64,000 nucleotides of DNA, from contig NC_030850.1 of the NCBI RefSeq assembly GCF_000208745.1, positions 16,624,544 to 16,688,543 on the forward strand, in the 5' to 3' direction. This document shows, one piece after another, positions 1-12,029 of this stretch. The notes under the pieces were generated by a model. It did not search any database, was not told the origin of the DNA, and was given only the letters and a program-made list of their open reading frames with translations. Position numbers and translations under genes: made by a program. How positions within the stretch are numbered: position 1 is the stretch's first letter; each line of letters begins with the position of its first letter. This DNA is from Theobroma cacao. Taxonomy: Eukaryota; Streptophyta; Magnoliopsida; Malvales; Malvaceae.

Positions 1-477
1 AAACATGAGTTTCTGTCAGCACTTTTGATGAGAATGACATGAGATTTGGCCCAAAGTCTGTCAGGACCTTAGTATAATCTTTGCTTGCTTAAATTATAAC
101 TCAAAAATAGATGATCCAACACTTTTTTCTTCTGTTCAAAAAATAAAATTTTCTTTTCTTTTCCTAGCCTCCAATGACAATTCCTCTTGAAGAATAAGAG
201 AGATTATAAAGTCTTTTTTGTTACTTACCGTTACATGTCTACTTCCATTTCCTCCTAGTATTTTAGATTGGAACAGAGCCTTAACCTTAGCAGTAGTTGT
301 TGGTCAACTGGCAGTGTAAAACTATTCAAGTCCATTCATTGATGCTGCACATTATTAATTCTGCGACACCACTGCTTGAAATTTCCTTCAAAATCAAATT
401 CAAAGGCAATTCATCATATATTGATAAGCTGCTTCTGAGCTTTAGCCTCAACTGATGGTATTGTTTTTTATAACCAG
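1..477 (+). other. Probable last large intron of the WD40-type gene
   Basis: No convincing coding frame is visible here. The stretch ends in a T-rich tract and the acceptor AG at 476-477, immediately before an exon that opens in frame. I read it as intron of the gene whose last two exons follow. The upstream exons would lie outside the window. Confidence 0.45.
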
Positions 478-1173
478 CTTACATCGAAAGCAGTGGACAA
501 AGATTTTTCACGAAATCGAGCCCCGCATTTTGTCTGTGGATCCTTGACTGAGGAGGAATCTGCTATTGTAGTTAACACTCCATTACCAGATATTCCTTTG
601 ACGTTGAAGAAGCAGACTAATGATTATGGAGAGAGCCCAAGATCCATGCGGGCCTTCTTAACTGAGTCAAATCAGGCTAAAAATGCCAAGGATAATAAGG
701 CAAAAGTTCCAACTCCTGATAAACGAACTTTAGGTATGCTTGACACTCAGATATTGTTATTTGACTACTTTTCTTTGTTTTTTTTCTTTGGTAACAGCGA
801 ACAAATTCTTAAATCTGTTGCAGCCCTTTGTTATGGCAATGATCCTGGTGTGGAATCTGAATCTGAGGAAACCTTAACCTTGGCAGCTCTTAAAGGCAAA
901 ATAAAACAAAAATCAAAGAGTGACAGGATGAAGAAAGCAGGTGACGATCAAGCATTGGCAGTCAGGATTAATGAACCAACAAATACACAGAAAGAAGAAG
1001 CTGGGAATGAAATAGAAGTATTTCCTCCCAAGATTGTGGCGATGCATCGAGTGAGATGGAACATGAACAAGGGTAGTGAGAGGTGGTTGTGCTATGGAGG
1101 AGCAGCTGGGATTGTTCGATGCCAAGAGATTATAGTGCCTGATGTTGCTAAGAAATCAGCAAGAAAAAGTTAA
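478..1173 (+). CDS. 3' end of a WD40-repeat protein, possibly TFIIIC-subunit-like (partial)
   Basis: Two exons are supported: 478-733 and 824-1173 (stop TAA at 1171-1173). The intron 734-823 has GT at 734 and AG at 822-823, is 90 bp long, and joins in phase 1. The first exon opens in frame directly after an acceptor, so the start codon is upstream of the window and the in-frame GTG at 493 is not a start. The protein is acidic/basic and low in complexity for about 130 residues, then ends in a WD-like blade (MHRVRWNMNKGSERWLCYGG followed by AAGIVRCQEI). That C-terminus resembles plant WD40 proteins related to the TFIIIC subunit GTF3C2. The family name is from memory of the motif and is not certain. 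Codon use and reading frame are clean on both sides of the intron, so this is probably a live gene. It converges with the minus-strand gene at 1720-3210. Confidence 0.6.
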   Translation, partial: LTSKAVDKDFSRNRAPHFVCGSLTEEESAIVVNTPLPDIPLTLKKQTNDYGESPRSMRAFLTESNQAKNAKDNKAKVPTPDKRTLGMLDTQILLFDYFSLFFFFGNSEQILKSVAALCYGNDPGVESESEETLTLAALKGKIKQKSKSDRMKKAGDDQALAVRINEPTNTQKEEAGNEIEVFPPKIVAMHRVRWNMNKGSERWLCYGGAAGIVRCQEIIVPDVAKKSARKS

Positions 1174-1719
1174 AAAGGGTTAGGAGCTTCAACATTTTGG
1201 CAAAGTCAACTGGCAACGGTAACGTCCATATTCATAATAGCAGCCCTTCTTTTTCCTCTTTATTTTCATTCAAGAACCTCTTTGTCACAAGCTTTCAGAC
1301 GACAATAACCATTTAGCTAACTAAAACAGAAACAATGTTACATATGCCTTACATCAATGGTCAATCGATTAGATAATTAGAAAGGAATATTTACAGCTGA
1401 AGGTGTGCCTTGTTTTACTTGGATTTGTGATTAAGGGGGAAGAACATGGTCATCCTTAACTTTATCTTGTACCTCTATGGTGGCAACAACAATCACATTT
1501 TCTTCAAATCAACCTCCCCAGGTGCAATATTCACATCTATACAGACATTGTGGTTTTATCACAATCACAGGTCATTTGAACTTTAAACTTTCATAGAATC
1601 AATCATTTTAATGAGAAAGGAGAGCATAAATACCTTTACGATTGCATTCCACTTGGTCAGATGCTTGTTGAGAAGAACCGCTATGAGGAGCTAACCGGAG
1701 AGGGTGACCAAGGATTTCT
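1174..1719. other. Intergenic region between convergent genes (3' UTRs)
   Basis: This holds the 3' flank of the plus-strand gene and of the minus-strand gene. I see no further coding exon. A possible minus-strand splice acceptor/donor pair around 1634-1737 is open in another phase and is not needed for the model given for the neighbouring gene. Confidence 0.5.
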
Positions 1720-3210
1720 CTAAGGTGGTGAGGGATGCTGAAAACTTTGTAAATACAAGCAACTTAATTAGAGGCTTACCCTGTATGTGACTTTCTCGGA
1801 ACCATCATAATGGTCTCGCATGTCTAAAGATGCAATGGACAGGACAGGAGAATCAGAGTAAACCTATTCTTGAGCTTAACTGGCACAAGATTTGTTCACC
1901 TACTTATATCAACTGTTAAGCACAGAGTTTGACATGCAGGGCAGGAAACTCCATAATGATCATACTGACTACTATCCTTTTAGTTTGGAGGTCTTTGTCA
2001 TGGTACGATCCCAATATAGCCAAAAATTAAAGGAAAATACACACGTACGCACAAATCATACCTTAATCTATGCTGGTTACAGGATGTAAAGAATGCAACG
2101 AGACCCCGTACTATGTTTCGAAGGGGCTGGAAGACCTACGAGAAAAAATTGATTCCAGATTTCAGTTGGCTGTAAGCAGCATTCTGAGCAAAGATACCAA
2201 CATTTAAGAAAAAAAACTTGAGATGAATCATCAAACAACAATCCTCCGGAAGAAATAGTAATTCCTTGTGGAGAGTGAGAAGGAACTTTTTCTTGCACAA
2301 GTATTAGATTTCTTTGTAGTGTTAGTGTTTCTGTTGGTGTGCCTAAAAACCACGAAGAAATGCTTCTCAATGCCTGGTCAATGTCATTAAATTCCCATTT
2401 TCTCATAGATTTCCCTTGTAAAGCAAGAGATGCATCATTCTGTTGGCAAAACAGATGCTAGCATTCAAAAAGATGTAGGATGAATCATATATAACTGGTT
2501 TTACATTATAAAAGAGAAATAATTAATTTCTGTGGAAGACATCAGAATCCACTTCATATAGACAAGGCAAACTGACAAACCCATAGCTTTAATGCATACA
2601 ATGTAGTGATCTAACATATGCTTTGCCAATTTCATGTCCAACCTTTTTTTTTTTTTTTTCATATTTCTGTTCTGCGTATAAAATGGAATGAATACAATCA
2701 TCCTGGATTTTTACCTGAAGTACATTGGAATAGTTGATGCCACGAACATCTTCCCATGCAACTTCAAACACAATAAAACCATGCAAGGTTTCGTACAAAT
2801 TCACGACAGAAAATGGACAACTGTCTTTCAATGTAGCCATGCTAACAGTGGGAAACCACCAATGAGAGCTCTTTCCAGAACGAGATGATCTGCTCCTTAA
2901 ACTAGGACTCCTCAGCAAAGTTCTGCTATTTTTAAAAGGTGACATTCTGTACTGAACACAAGAAAGGAAGAGCAATGAGTAAAAATAATTAAACAAAAGC
3001 TTAAGTCACAGATAATAGAGAACATGGAATATTCACCCTGGTGCTCATTGATTCCTTAATTTGGGCTGATCTTGAATGTTTGTTCATCCTCCATGACTGG
3101 TTATCAACCAGGATAAGAAACTCGTGACCGATGGGGGCAAAGAACAGGAATGCTCGTGAAAGTTTAGATTCTATGTTCCTACAGCAATCAAAGGGTGAGA
3201 TCAACTGCAT
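1720..3210 (-). CDS. Plant protein of unknown function, five exons
   Basis: Five minus-strand exons fit GT-AG rules and all join in phase 0: 3210-3037, 2951-2715, 2439-2218, 1863-1780 and 1737-1720 (TAG). The predicted protein is about 244 aa. The start is the ATG at 3210 (MQLISPFDCCRN...). Exon 2 is serine/arginine rich (about residues 60-85) and then carries a well-ordered stretch, VNLYETLHGFIVFEVAWEDV, followed by RGINYSNVLQ. Exon 3 contains KWEFNDIDQALRSISSWFLG. I recognise the style of a conserved plant-only family, but no named domain, catalytic motif or membrane segment, so I assign no function. The donor of exon 3 (CAA|GTTTTT) is weak and the last two exons are the least certain. A decayed copy of exon 2 lies at 30958-31135. 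Confidence 0.62.
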
Positions 3211-6200
3211 ACTCAATTGACATCCACAACATGATTTGGCACCAGCACCATTATAAAAAATACTTGAAAAGCTGAAATTTTATACCATAATATATATATA
3301 TATATACATATATCATATATCATATCATATGCTTTTCTAAATAAAATTTTGATTGGTGATGAGGATATTCATTTGATAACTAAAAATTATTATTCAATAT
3401 CTTAGGAAAATAATTGATTTTTTTTTTGTAGAAGCTTATCAAAAAAAAATTAAACAAGTGATGAGATTTAAGCAATTCAATAAATTTAGCTTTCATATTA
3501 ATTCTACAAAAGATAATAATAACTAAAATATGAATTTAAATTTTTTTGTATGTATGTCTGCCTACATAGAATAACTTATTAATAAAGTTTTCATATAAAT
3601 GCTCACAAAAATAATATGATGATGTTAGTGTATTTATTTGATGATTATGATTTATTTTATCTGTTTACTAATAATTTAAATTCATTTTAGATCCAATAAA
3701 CTATAAAAACAACCCATAAGTTTTTAAGCTCAATAAATTAATTTTGACGTAGATTTTTCAAAATAAAGGAAACACAATATTTAGAAAGTTATTATTAAGA
3801 AATGTGAATTTCATATAATTGATAGAATGTGCATATATTATTAAATAATCAATCAAAAGGCACTAATAAATTAGAATAACAATGAGGTGATAGGCAACCA
3901 AATTGGTCACTAAAAATGTTAATTATGATCTATGATAAGCAGCAAAAAAGTTACTATATGTTGAAATTTTTCTTTCTAATCAATCAAAATTACTTCATAT
4001 ATGTACTTATAAAAGTTAAGTTATAATTTAGTGAGTTCATAAAGTTTTTTTCCCAAAATTAATTAAATTTAAAAATTATTATGAAGTGATACCTTCACAA
4101 ATTACTCAATGAGTAACTTAAATTTATTTATAGTGATTTGAAAATTATATGTATGGCACAGTCTTTATATTTGTATTTTGTTTTTTTCCTTCTTCTTACG
4201 AGAGGGATGATAGTAAGTTAAAAAATATATATAGAATTTTAACATGACAAATTCAGGATTTTGATAAGTTAGTCGATAAAAAACATAATGTAATTGTTTA
4301 TTTTTCTTGGTTGTAATCTCAACTTATAAGTCAATCAAATGTCAATTATAGAACACATACCTCACTTAATTACTAATTGAATTTAATTACATTTATAGGT
4401 AATTTTGATTCGTGGTATGAAAATTATGATTCATAATTTTTTAATTCTTTGTTAGTGATTTAGGGAATTAAATGTGTTTTTATCATTATTTATAATTAAT
4501 TATTATTTATATGGTGGATAAATTAGTGTATAACTTTTATGTAATTAATTAATGGTATGTTTTAATAAATGTTTAAATTTTCACTTCCATTATTTTCTAA
4601 ATATATAAGTAAAAGTAATTATTGGTAGGTTTTATGATCTCAAAATTTATTTCATTAAATTTTAATTAGTTATATTGTTTTTAATTTTGGACATAAAGTT
4701 TATTAAGTTTTAGTATTTTTTTAATAAAGTAAATCTTTATTTTGCTCACATATAGTTCCATGTTTTAAATCATGCTCTACAAATTTATTATTTTCAAAAT
4801 GATGATTATGACATTTAAATATTAATCATTTGCGTGTAACACAAATGTAGCAAAAGTTAATGTATAAAAAACAGACAGAAAAGCATACAAATTATGCCAG
4901 GCAAGCACCTGATCTCTCCTTAACAATTTGGTTTATTAATTTTTTACAAGTATAAAGTTGGATGATAAATGTGTTGCACCTCTTCTTTAATTTATCTTAG
5001 TTACATTTAACAAATAAAGTTAAAATTGAATGAATTAAAAGGAACAAATATGATGGTCTATGTGTAAATTAATAATAATGGAAATGCATGGAATAAATAA
5101 AAGCATTCATTTCATTCACCCACAATATCATTAAAAATGATTTGGCTAGCTCTAGTCTTAAGTCTTACCCAATCTGCAGACTTGTCAAGGGATAGACATC
5201 AGGACGAGAGTCCATTGTGATTAATTACCCTGCAGAAACATCAAGGATACATGTTCTAATTGAATCAAAGGGTTAGCTAGCTATAATAAAACCATCTTTT
5301 GCCATGCAATATGAACAAAAGGAAGAATCAATGATGAACATCATATCGAGCCTTACATTTTTTTCTTCTGGTTTTCGTTTTTTGCATGCAAGAATTGCAG
5401 ACAACAAGATATATATATATATGTGGAATTCACCCTTCACATGGTTTGATTGTTCCGAACCAAAACAAAATGTCAAGTTGGTTATTAGGCCTTTGATGAC
5501 ATAGACAAAGCTAGTTAGCTCCCCAGCATTTGCTTAACTATCATTACTCATAATTTAGCAATTAGTTTTACAATCCTAAGGAAAAAATGAAAACAGAAGA
5601 AGGATTTCTATTCGTAATACACCATTTAGACCTTGAAACAACTTATAAAATTAATCAATATGCCTATCTTTAATTTTATCAGATGTTAGCTGAGTTGAAC
5701 AACAATTTAAAGTTGGTTTGCAACTATCATATCATTATAACTTGTATAATTCCAAGGTTGATTTTTGGCCAAAGCAAATTAAGAGATATTTTTGGAACTT
5801 CAATGTCTAATTAAATTAACTAGCTTACGACACCGACGCATCATGTAAGACAAAAACGTTACATAGGAAGTCTCTACTCCTCAACACCAAAGAGCATGCT
5901 GGTTGTCTAAGCCAACCAGTTGGCGCACCTCCCCCTTTAGACTGGGTTGCTACCAAGCTGCATGCCGAGCTGACTTGTCTTCCTCTTTTCCAACTATCAA
6001 TCTGTCTCCAATATTACCACCGTCAGAATCATCTTGGCAGTAGCTGATTCCACTCTTCCTTCAGCAGCGAGTGCTGAGTCCACGTTTACTTGCATTCTCT
6101 CGCCTTTGTCATTCCTATCCCAATTGATACTTGGACTTTAACCGACCTTCATCGGGGCAGGACCACGTACACTTCCTCTACCTGCTGTCTTGACAACTTC

Positions 6201-7679
6201 TGTCCATTTCTTTCAGCATTAACAACCACTGCGTTAGTAGATTCATGGATTGCCTCTTTCACCTCGTTTGATACTTAAATCATAAATGAGCTGCCACCTT
6301 CCTTCTTTTGCTTCACATCTGGTCTTTCAAATCATCCAGCAGCTAAATGCGATATTAACTTTGGGTAAACTATAAAATAACCCTTCAAGTACACTTTAAC
6401 CCCTCTTATTTCAAAATGCATTGCTAACCCCTTGATTGTTCATTGCCATTAGTGAGCAGTTGTTTGCAAATATAAAAAGTCATAATTACTCTCAACTAAT
6501 TAAAAAAATACAAAAATATATATAAAAAATATATCATAATTTAATTTAATTTAATTAAGTATAAGTGATTCAGTCTACACTAACTCATTTAAATATTGAA
6601 ATTCATAGGTTTTAAATTTATGATGCGACTTTCTAATTAAGTTTTCATTAGCCCCATTCTTTGACAGAATTGAAGTTTTCACCATACGTGCATATAGTTT
6701 CTTGCTTTGGTCCATTACTTTTGCTTGAGATATTAATTATATTGGTTTACTTTCTCTTGAGATATTAATTATATTGGTTGTGGCAGCATTGGATATCCTT
6801 CAAGCCTATGGCATCAAATTGATGGAGAAAACTGAGTGACCACCATTCTTCAAGATATCCTTCAAATATTCCTGTGTACAAATGTTGTTTTTCAACCAGA
6901 AATTTCAAGTCATAAGAAGATGATGATGAGGGAATTGGAACTACATGGTTGGTTCCAGTATGCCATTAATTGGCTCGCTTTGCAGACCCTCAAAAGGAGG
7001 ATCAGATACCAACCTCTCCCAACCAGAGGGCTTTCCAATTATTCTAAAACATGTAGATAAAATATGCATAACTTTTTTAAGTCGGTAAATAAGATACCTT
7101 TTTTTTATCTTCTCAATTAAATACTAAATGTTTAGTTAACTAAGTAAAATACAAAGTGTAGTTTAGAGGAAGCAAGGGATAATGATTAAATACTGAATTT
7201 TAAGTATATGGTGTTGGTGTTTTGGTGATAATGATTTTAGGTTATAATCATGGTGGTGTGTGGAGATCGAGGGAATGAAAGATCAAATTGGAAGAGAAAG
7301 AGGAAGAAGAGAATGGAAAAGAAAGGAACAGTTACACTTTTCCACAATGTGAAAAGAGAACGAGAGGAAGGGAAAGAATAAGGAGAAAATAGAAAAGAAA
7401 AAAGAAAAATAATTAAAAAAATTACATCTAGTTTAATTAAAATATTATTTTTTTTAGATTTTTGTTATTTCACTTCAAAGTTATGATTTTTTTAAATTAT
7501 TAATAAAATAATCTTAAATAATTTTTTTAAAATTTTCTTTTTTTCATCATTATATGGATAAATGTTGTCATTAAATTCAATCAAATCATGAGAAGATGAT
7601 GATCCGCAATTGCGAATTGGGGTCCTAAACCCTTCAAGCTCTTCAATTATTAAATAAAAGACAAAAGCTTCCATAAGGT
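3211..7679. other. AT-rich intergenic region without recognised genes
   Basis: About 4.5 kb of AT-rich sequence. A TA/CATA microsatellite lies at about 3288-3332. A roughly 35 bp unit (CTTGAGATATTAATTATATT core) is tandemly duplicated at about 6722-6780. The more GC-rich block 5820-6290 has a purine-rich tract on the minus strand (near 5928-5940) that could be an old retrotransposon edge, but I cannot support a coding frame in it. 7290-7400 is purine rich. I see no gene. Confidence 0.55.
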
Positions 7680-10480
7680 GGTGAAGGATTACTAGTCTCA
7701 AAGGGAGGAGGGGAACACGACAAGAAAAAAGGCATGGAGAAAGCTTAAAGATTTGAAACCTGTGTTGATAGAATGGCAGAAAAAGGTGTTTGGGAATACT
7801 CAGGAACGAATGATAAGACTGGAAACAAAACTTTAAGAGCTCAATGCAAGATGGCAAGAAGAAGAAGAGGGTAGTGGAATCAAACAAGAAATACTATGGA
7901 AGAAAGCTGAACTATGGAAGTTATATAGAATAAAAGAAAAGGAATGGCACAAAAGTCAAAAACTAAGTGGGTGATAAAGGGAGATTATAACACAAGATTT
8001 TTTTATGTTATGGCCTCGGCTCAAAAAAGGGTTAATATGATCTAGCAATTGACAGTGGAGAATAGAAGATTGTGTGAACTAGTGGGAATTAAAGAAAGAG
8101 CGGCAATATACTTTTACAGAATTTTATAAGAAAAAAGAAAGGTATTGGAGTTGAAAGAGTTTGATTGTCAGTTCAAAAAATTGAGTGAAGGGCTATTATT
8201 TTCTTAGAGAAAAGGTTGTCAGAGGAAGAGGTTTGGGAAACCTTATGCATTTGTGATGGGAACAAAGCCCTCGGCCTTGATGGCTACTACATCAGTTTCT
8301 TCAAAAATAAGTGATTAATGGTGAAAAAGGAAGTGATGCTCTGTCTGTAAAACTTTTTTGAGGAAGGTACTTTGGGTGAGGGAGTTGATAATCACTCTAA
8401 TCCCAAAATTACCAATTCAAGTGCTATATCTGAATATCAACCCATCAGCTTGGTTGGTAGCTTATACAAGGTCTGAAAATTAACGTTCTTAAGAGTAGTT
8501 TGATGGGTGTTGAAGTTGATGAACAATTGATAAGGGTGGGGGCAAAAAACATAGCTTGCAAGAAAGATGAGCTACTTACAGCATACCTAAGATTACCACT
8601 TGGGGCAAGCCACGACTCCGTTAAAGTTTGGAAACCAATTATTGAAAAGTTTAAAACTAATGGAGAGCAAAAGTTTGACATTGGGGGGGGGGGGAGGGGA
8701 GAATCACTTTATTGAGATCGGTCTTTGCTACCCTTCTTATATTTTTTATATCACTTTTCCAACTTTTAAAGGGAGTGAAAATGGAGCTTGAAAAAATTGA
8801 GTGGAGGTTTTTATGGAGTGAAACAGAAAAGACAAGGAAAATTCATTATGTGGGTTGAACAAAGTGTGTAATTATAGAGAGAATGGTGGATTTGGAGTGA
8901 TTAACCTTGAGTTGAAAAATAAAACATTGCTCAACAAGTGGTTATGAAGGTATGGTAGTGAGAGTGATAGTTTGTGGGGGAAGGTTTTAATGGAAAGAGT
9001 ATAAGGGAACCCTACCAATCTTCCACCATGCCAAATATTGATAGGAAGTACTCTACACTTTGAAAAAACATTCTTAAACCTTTTTCTCATACTAATTATT
9101 ATTTCATGCAAGTGAGCTTAATATACAAATGATTGTTGGTGATGGCAACAACGTACTTTTCTGGAATGACAAATGGGTAGGTAGTGACACGTTCGAGGAC
9201 TCTTTTTCTAGAATGTATACCCTTATAACCAAAAAAGGTGGAAATATTAATGAGTCTGGTAGATGGGATAACAAGGTCTGGATATGGAATGTAGAACAAA
9301 GGAAACCACCATTCGGATGGGAAAAGGACCAATGGACATCTTTCAAAGCTATTGTGGAGGAATACCACTTGTGCAAAAACATGAAAGATAACCTAGTGTG
9401 GAAGGGCACATCCTCAAGACAATATAGCATGAAGTTCTTTTATAAGCAAGTCCTTTCAAGCAATGATAACAAAGTGAGTGCATGGAAAGAGGTCTAGTCT
9501 AACATTGCACCTCATAAGATAGAAGCTTTCTGTTGATAACTTCTACATGAGAAAGTGGTAGTCAAACTGAAGCTACCAAAAAAAAAAAAACTCATTCCAA
9601 GAGAACTGACAATGTGTGTTCTATGTCTCAAGGAGCAAAAGTAGGTAAGACACCTCTTTATTCATTGTTTTGAAGATGGAAAATGTGGATGAGGTGAAGT
9701 AATAAGTAGGGACCTTCTTGGGCATTACCTAATGACATGACCAATTTCTTTAACATTGCAGTTAAAGAAGGTGAGATAATGGTATGGAAGATGGCATTCT
9801 ACGCCATTGCTTGGTCTTATTGCTCCATAGGAACGAATGGTCTTTAATAGGATCATATGGGATCCGAATCAAGTTTTTTAGCTTAGCAAGTTACGAGTAG
9901 TAATATGGGCCAAAGTAAAGTGGCCCCATGACTATGGAGTGGTGTTGAATATATTTAGAAATCCTACATTATGAGTTGTAATGAAAAGAACCAATGCCAA
10001 TAAGAGTAGAGAGTTGGAGTAAACCAGTAAGTGGAGAGATGAAATTTAATGTAGATGGGGTAGTTGGAATACAGAGAGGTATCAGAGATAAAAATGGACA
10101 TCCAAAGGTTTTATTCTTGAAAAGTATTGACACAAAAGACTTAATTTGACAAAAATTAGAGCTATAAAAGAGGCTTTTATAATTTTGTTGGCTTCTAAAT
10201 GGGTCCAATCTCATGCATTTATCATTGATAACAACTTGAAAACACTGTCAAAAGTTGAATAGTCCAAATGGAACTCCTCAGAAGCTACGAAAATGGATCG
10301 TACATATTGAAAGGCTTAAGATGGGGGTCACACAATGAGAGGTAAACCATATTTTTTAAAAAAAGAATCAGCTAGCTTATAAACTTGCAAAAAAAAGAGT
10401 GTAGTGGCAAGAAGATCTCCTAATCACACTACATTGAAGTTTAAGCAAGGGTTGATTACAAAGAGGCAGTAGGTCTTTTT
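7680..10480 (+). mobile_element. Decayed LINE (non-LTR retrotransposon), ORF2 remnant
   Basis: A plus-strand reverse-transcriptase polyprotein can be followed through many stops and frameshifts. The endonuclease-RT linker (ELWKLYRIKEKEWH) lies at about 7890-7960. The RT entry 'CDGNKA.GLDGYYISFFKN' is near 8250-8310 and 'ISEYQPISLVGSLYKV' near 8425-8475. 'VEVDEQLIRVGA' and 'LRLPLGASHDSVKVW' lie at 8500-8640. A zf-RVT domain is open at 9129-9497 (NVLFWNDKWVGSD; VWKGTSSRQYSMKFFYK). A C-terminal RNase H is near 10015-10400 (FNVDGVVGIQRGIRDKNG). A run of 12 G at 8683-8694 sits at one frameshift. In an intact element this order encodes the enzyme that copies the element by target-primed reverse transcription. 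This copy cannot make it. The 5' end is unclear. Confidence 0.85.
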
Positions 10481-10961
10481 TTTTTTTTCTAAAGGTTTAC
10501 CTTGTACCTGAGACACCTATGATTTTATTTTTCTTATGTTGATCTCTATATGTATTTTATGATGGAAGCACTAGTAGAGAGTAGGTATTAAGTGGGGTAG
10601 GGTACTGAATGCTATATTGAGATAGGGTTGTGTATAGGTTTTGGTTACTGGGTTATGTCTTTTTATAGTTGAATGTTTGGGCATTTCCCTAAATTTGGGA
10701 GAACTTGGGTTTTTGAACTTGTTCTAAGCTAATATTTGAGGCTCATAGGGATGATTTTTAATTGTTATACTAAGGGAAATGTCCTGTATAACATCTAAAA
10801 TCCTTTTATTTGATTCCAAAGGTGAATCTATGGATTAAATCATGCTGAAATTTCAAAAAACAATTAAAGGTAAGATAAATGTTGATTAATGATAATAAAT
10901 AATAAAAGGGGCCAATAATGCATTTCAAAACAAGAGAGACCAAAGTGCATTTTAGAGGTGT
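10481..10961. other. Spacer after the LINE
   Basis: Mostly the likely 3' untranslated tail of the LINE (TG-rich text to about 10760), then AT-rich sequence. No gene seen. Confidence 0.4.
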
Positions 10962-11947
10962 ATTGAAAAAATCCAAATCCTCTACCCATTTCTTGCCCCA
11001 TTCCTTACATTAGCTCTCACAAATTACCATGTGTCTATTAATTTATTATTAAGTTAATACTTGTTTGGTTTTGATTTTTTTTCTATCTTTCTTTCTCATA
11101 GTTTTTCCCATCTTTATCTCTTCACAACTTATTTTCTTTTAAATGCAACCTGCCTTTCACTCTAGTTATATTTGCCCGACTAACTCTTACTACAGTTTAA
11201 AAAGAATACCATTGATAAGCTTACAAATTACACAAGAAAAAGAAAGCCCTGAATTTGCTGTTTTTTTTTTTCATTTATTTTTAGTAGTAGTTTTAAAGAT
11301 AAAGTGTTCGGAAGATAAAGGACAAAAAAGCAGAGATGAAAATTGCTTCCTGCTTGAGAATCCCTTACTTGAATCTTTGAAGGAAAATTGCTTCTTACTT
11401 AAGAATCCCTTACTTAGATTTATTCCTTAAGTGGAAGAGGGGATTTCTTTCTAGCTGTCATTACAAGGCAAATAGCTTAATGACAAGAATGCTTCCTTTT
11501 TTAGAATCCTTTACTTGGATCTTTGAAAGAATTACCAGTTTTCCTAATCTTGATGAATATGCTAGAATTGCTTTTTTTTTTGGCGAGCAAGAGTGTTTCC
11601 TTTAGGAGTTGGAAAAGCTTTTTGACCAAGAAAAAGAGATGGCAACACATTTTAGAGGAATGAATCTTGAGATTTAGGGTTCTTTTTCTGTTTGATTTTG
11701 AAAATGATGAACTTCGGACAAGTGGAAGTTGCAAGAGCCAACTAAAGGAGTAGTTGTTATTGGAAAGAATAAATGAGGATGTGGAAAAAGGAAAAGAGAT
11801 AGAAAAAAGGAAAAAGATCAGAGAGAAAGAAGGAAAAAATTAAAATCAAACATGTATTAATTTAATAATAAAATAATAAACATGTGCCAATTTATGAGAG
11901 TTAAGGCAAGAAATGGGGACAGAGGATTTGGATTCGTATTGAAGGAG
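10962..11947. mobile_element. Inverted-repeat (MITE-like) element, about 1 kb
   Basis: The ends are long imperfect inverted repeats of about 140-150 bp. 'CCAAATCCTCTACCCATTTC' near 10975 pairs with the reverse complement of 'GAAATGGGGACAGAGGATTTGG' near 11911-11932. The pairing continues inward through 'TTAATTTATTATTAAGTTAA' and its counterpart near 11860. The interior holds direct repeats of a 'GAATCCCTTACTTGAATCTTTGA' type unit (about 11358, 11402 and 11502) and short open frames that look incidental. No transposase is present. I could not identify a clean target-site duplication, so the superfamily is left open. Confidence 0.6.
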
Positions 11948-12029
11948 TTTTTCATATTTTACCCTATTAACTTTCATCTTACTTTCTTCCTCATTCAACT
12001 CCTTTAGACCACTGAAGATCCATTAACCA
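11948..12029. other. Short spacer
   Basis: Sequence between the inverted-repeat element and the second LINE; nothing recognised. Confidence 0.3.

Noticed and set aside
734..797. Shorter 64 bp intron using AG at 796-797
   Set aside because: It would break the downstream frame that carries the WD-like C-terminus; the AG at 822-823 keeps it.
493..1173. A 226-codon protein starting at 493
   Set aside because: The first codon is GTG within an exon that opens at 478, and the frame runs through a 90 bp intron (734-823).
5820..6290. Possible RNase H-like peptide (VNVDSALAAEGRVESATAK) on the minus strand
   Set aside because: Too short and interrupted by stops; suggestive of an old retrotransposon but not supportable.
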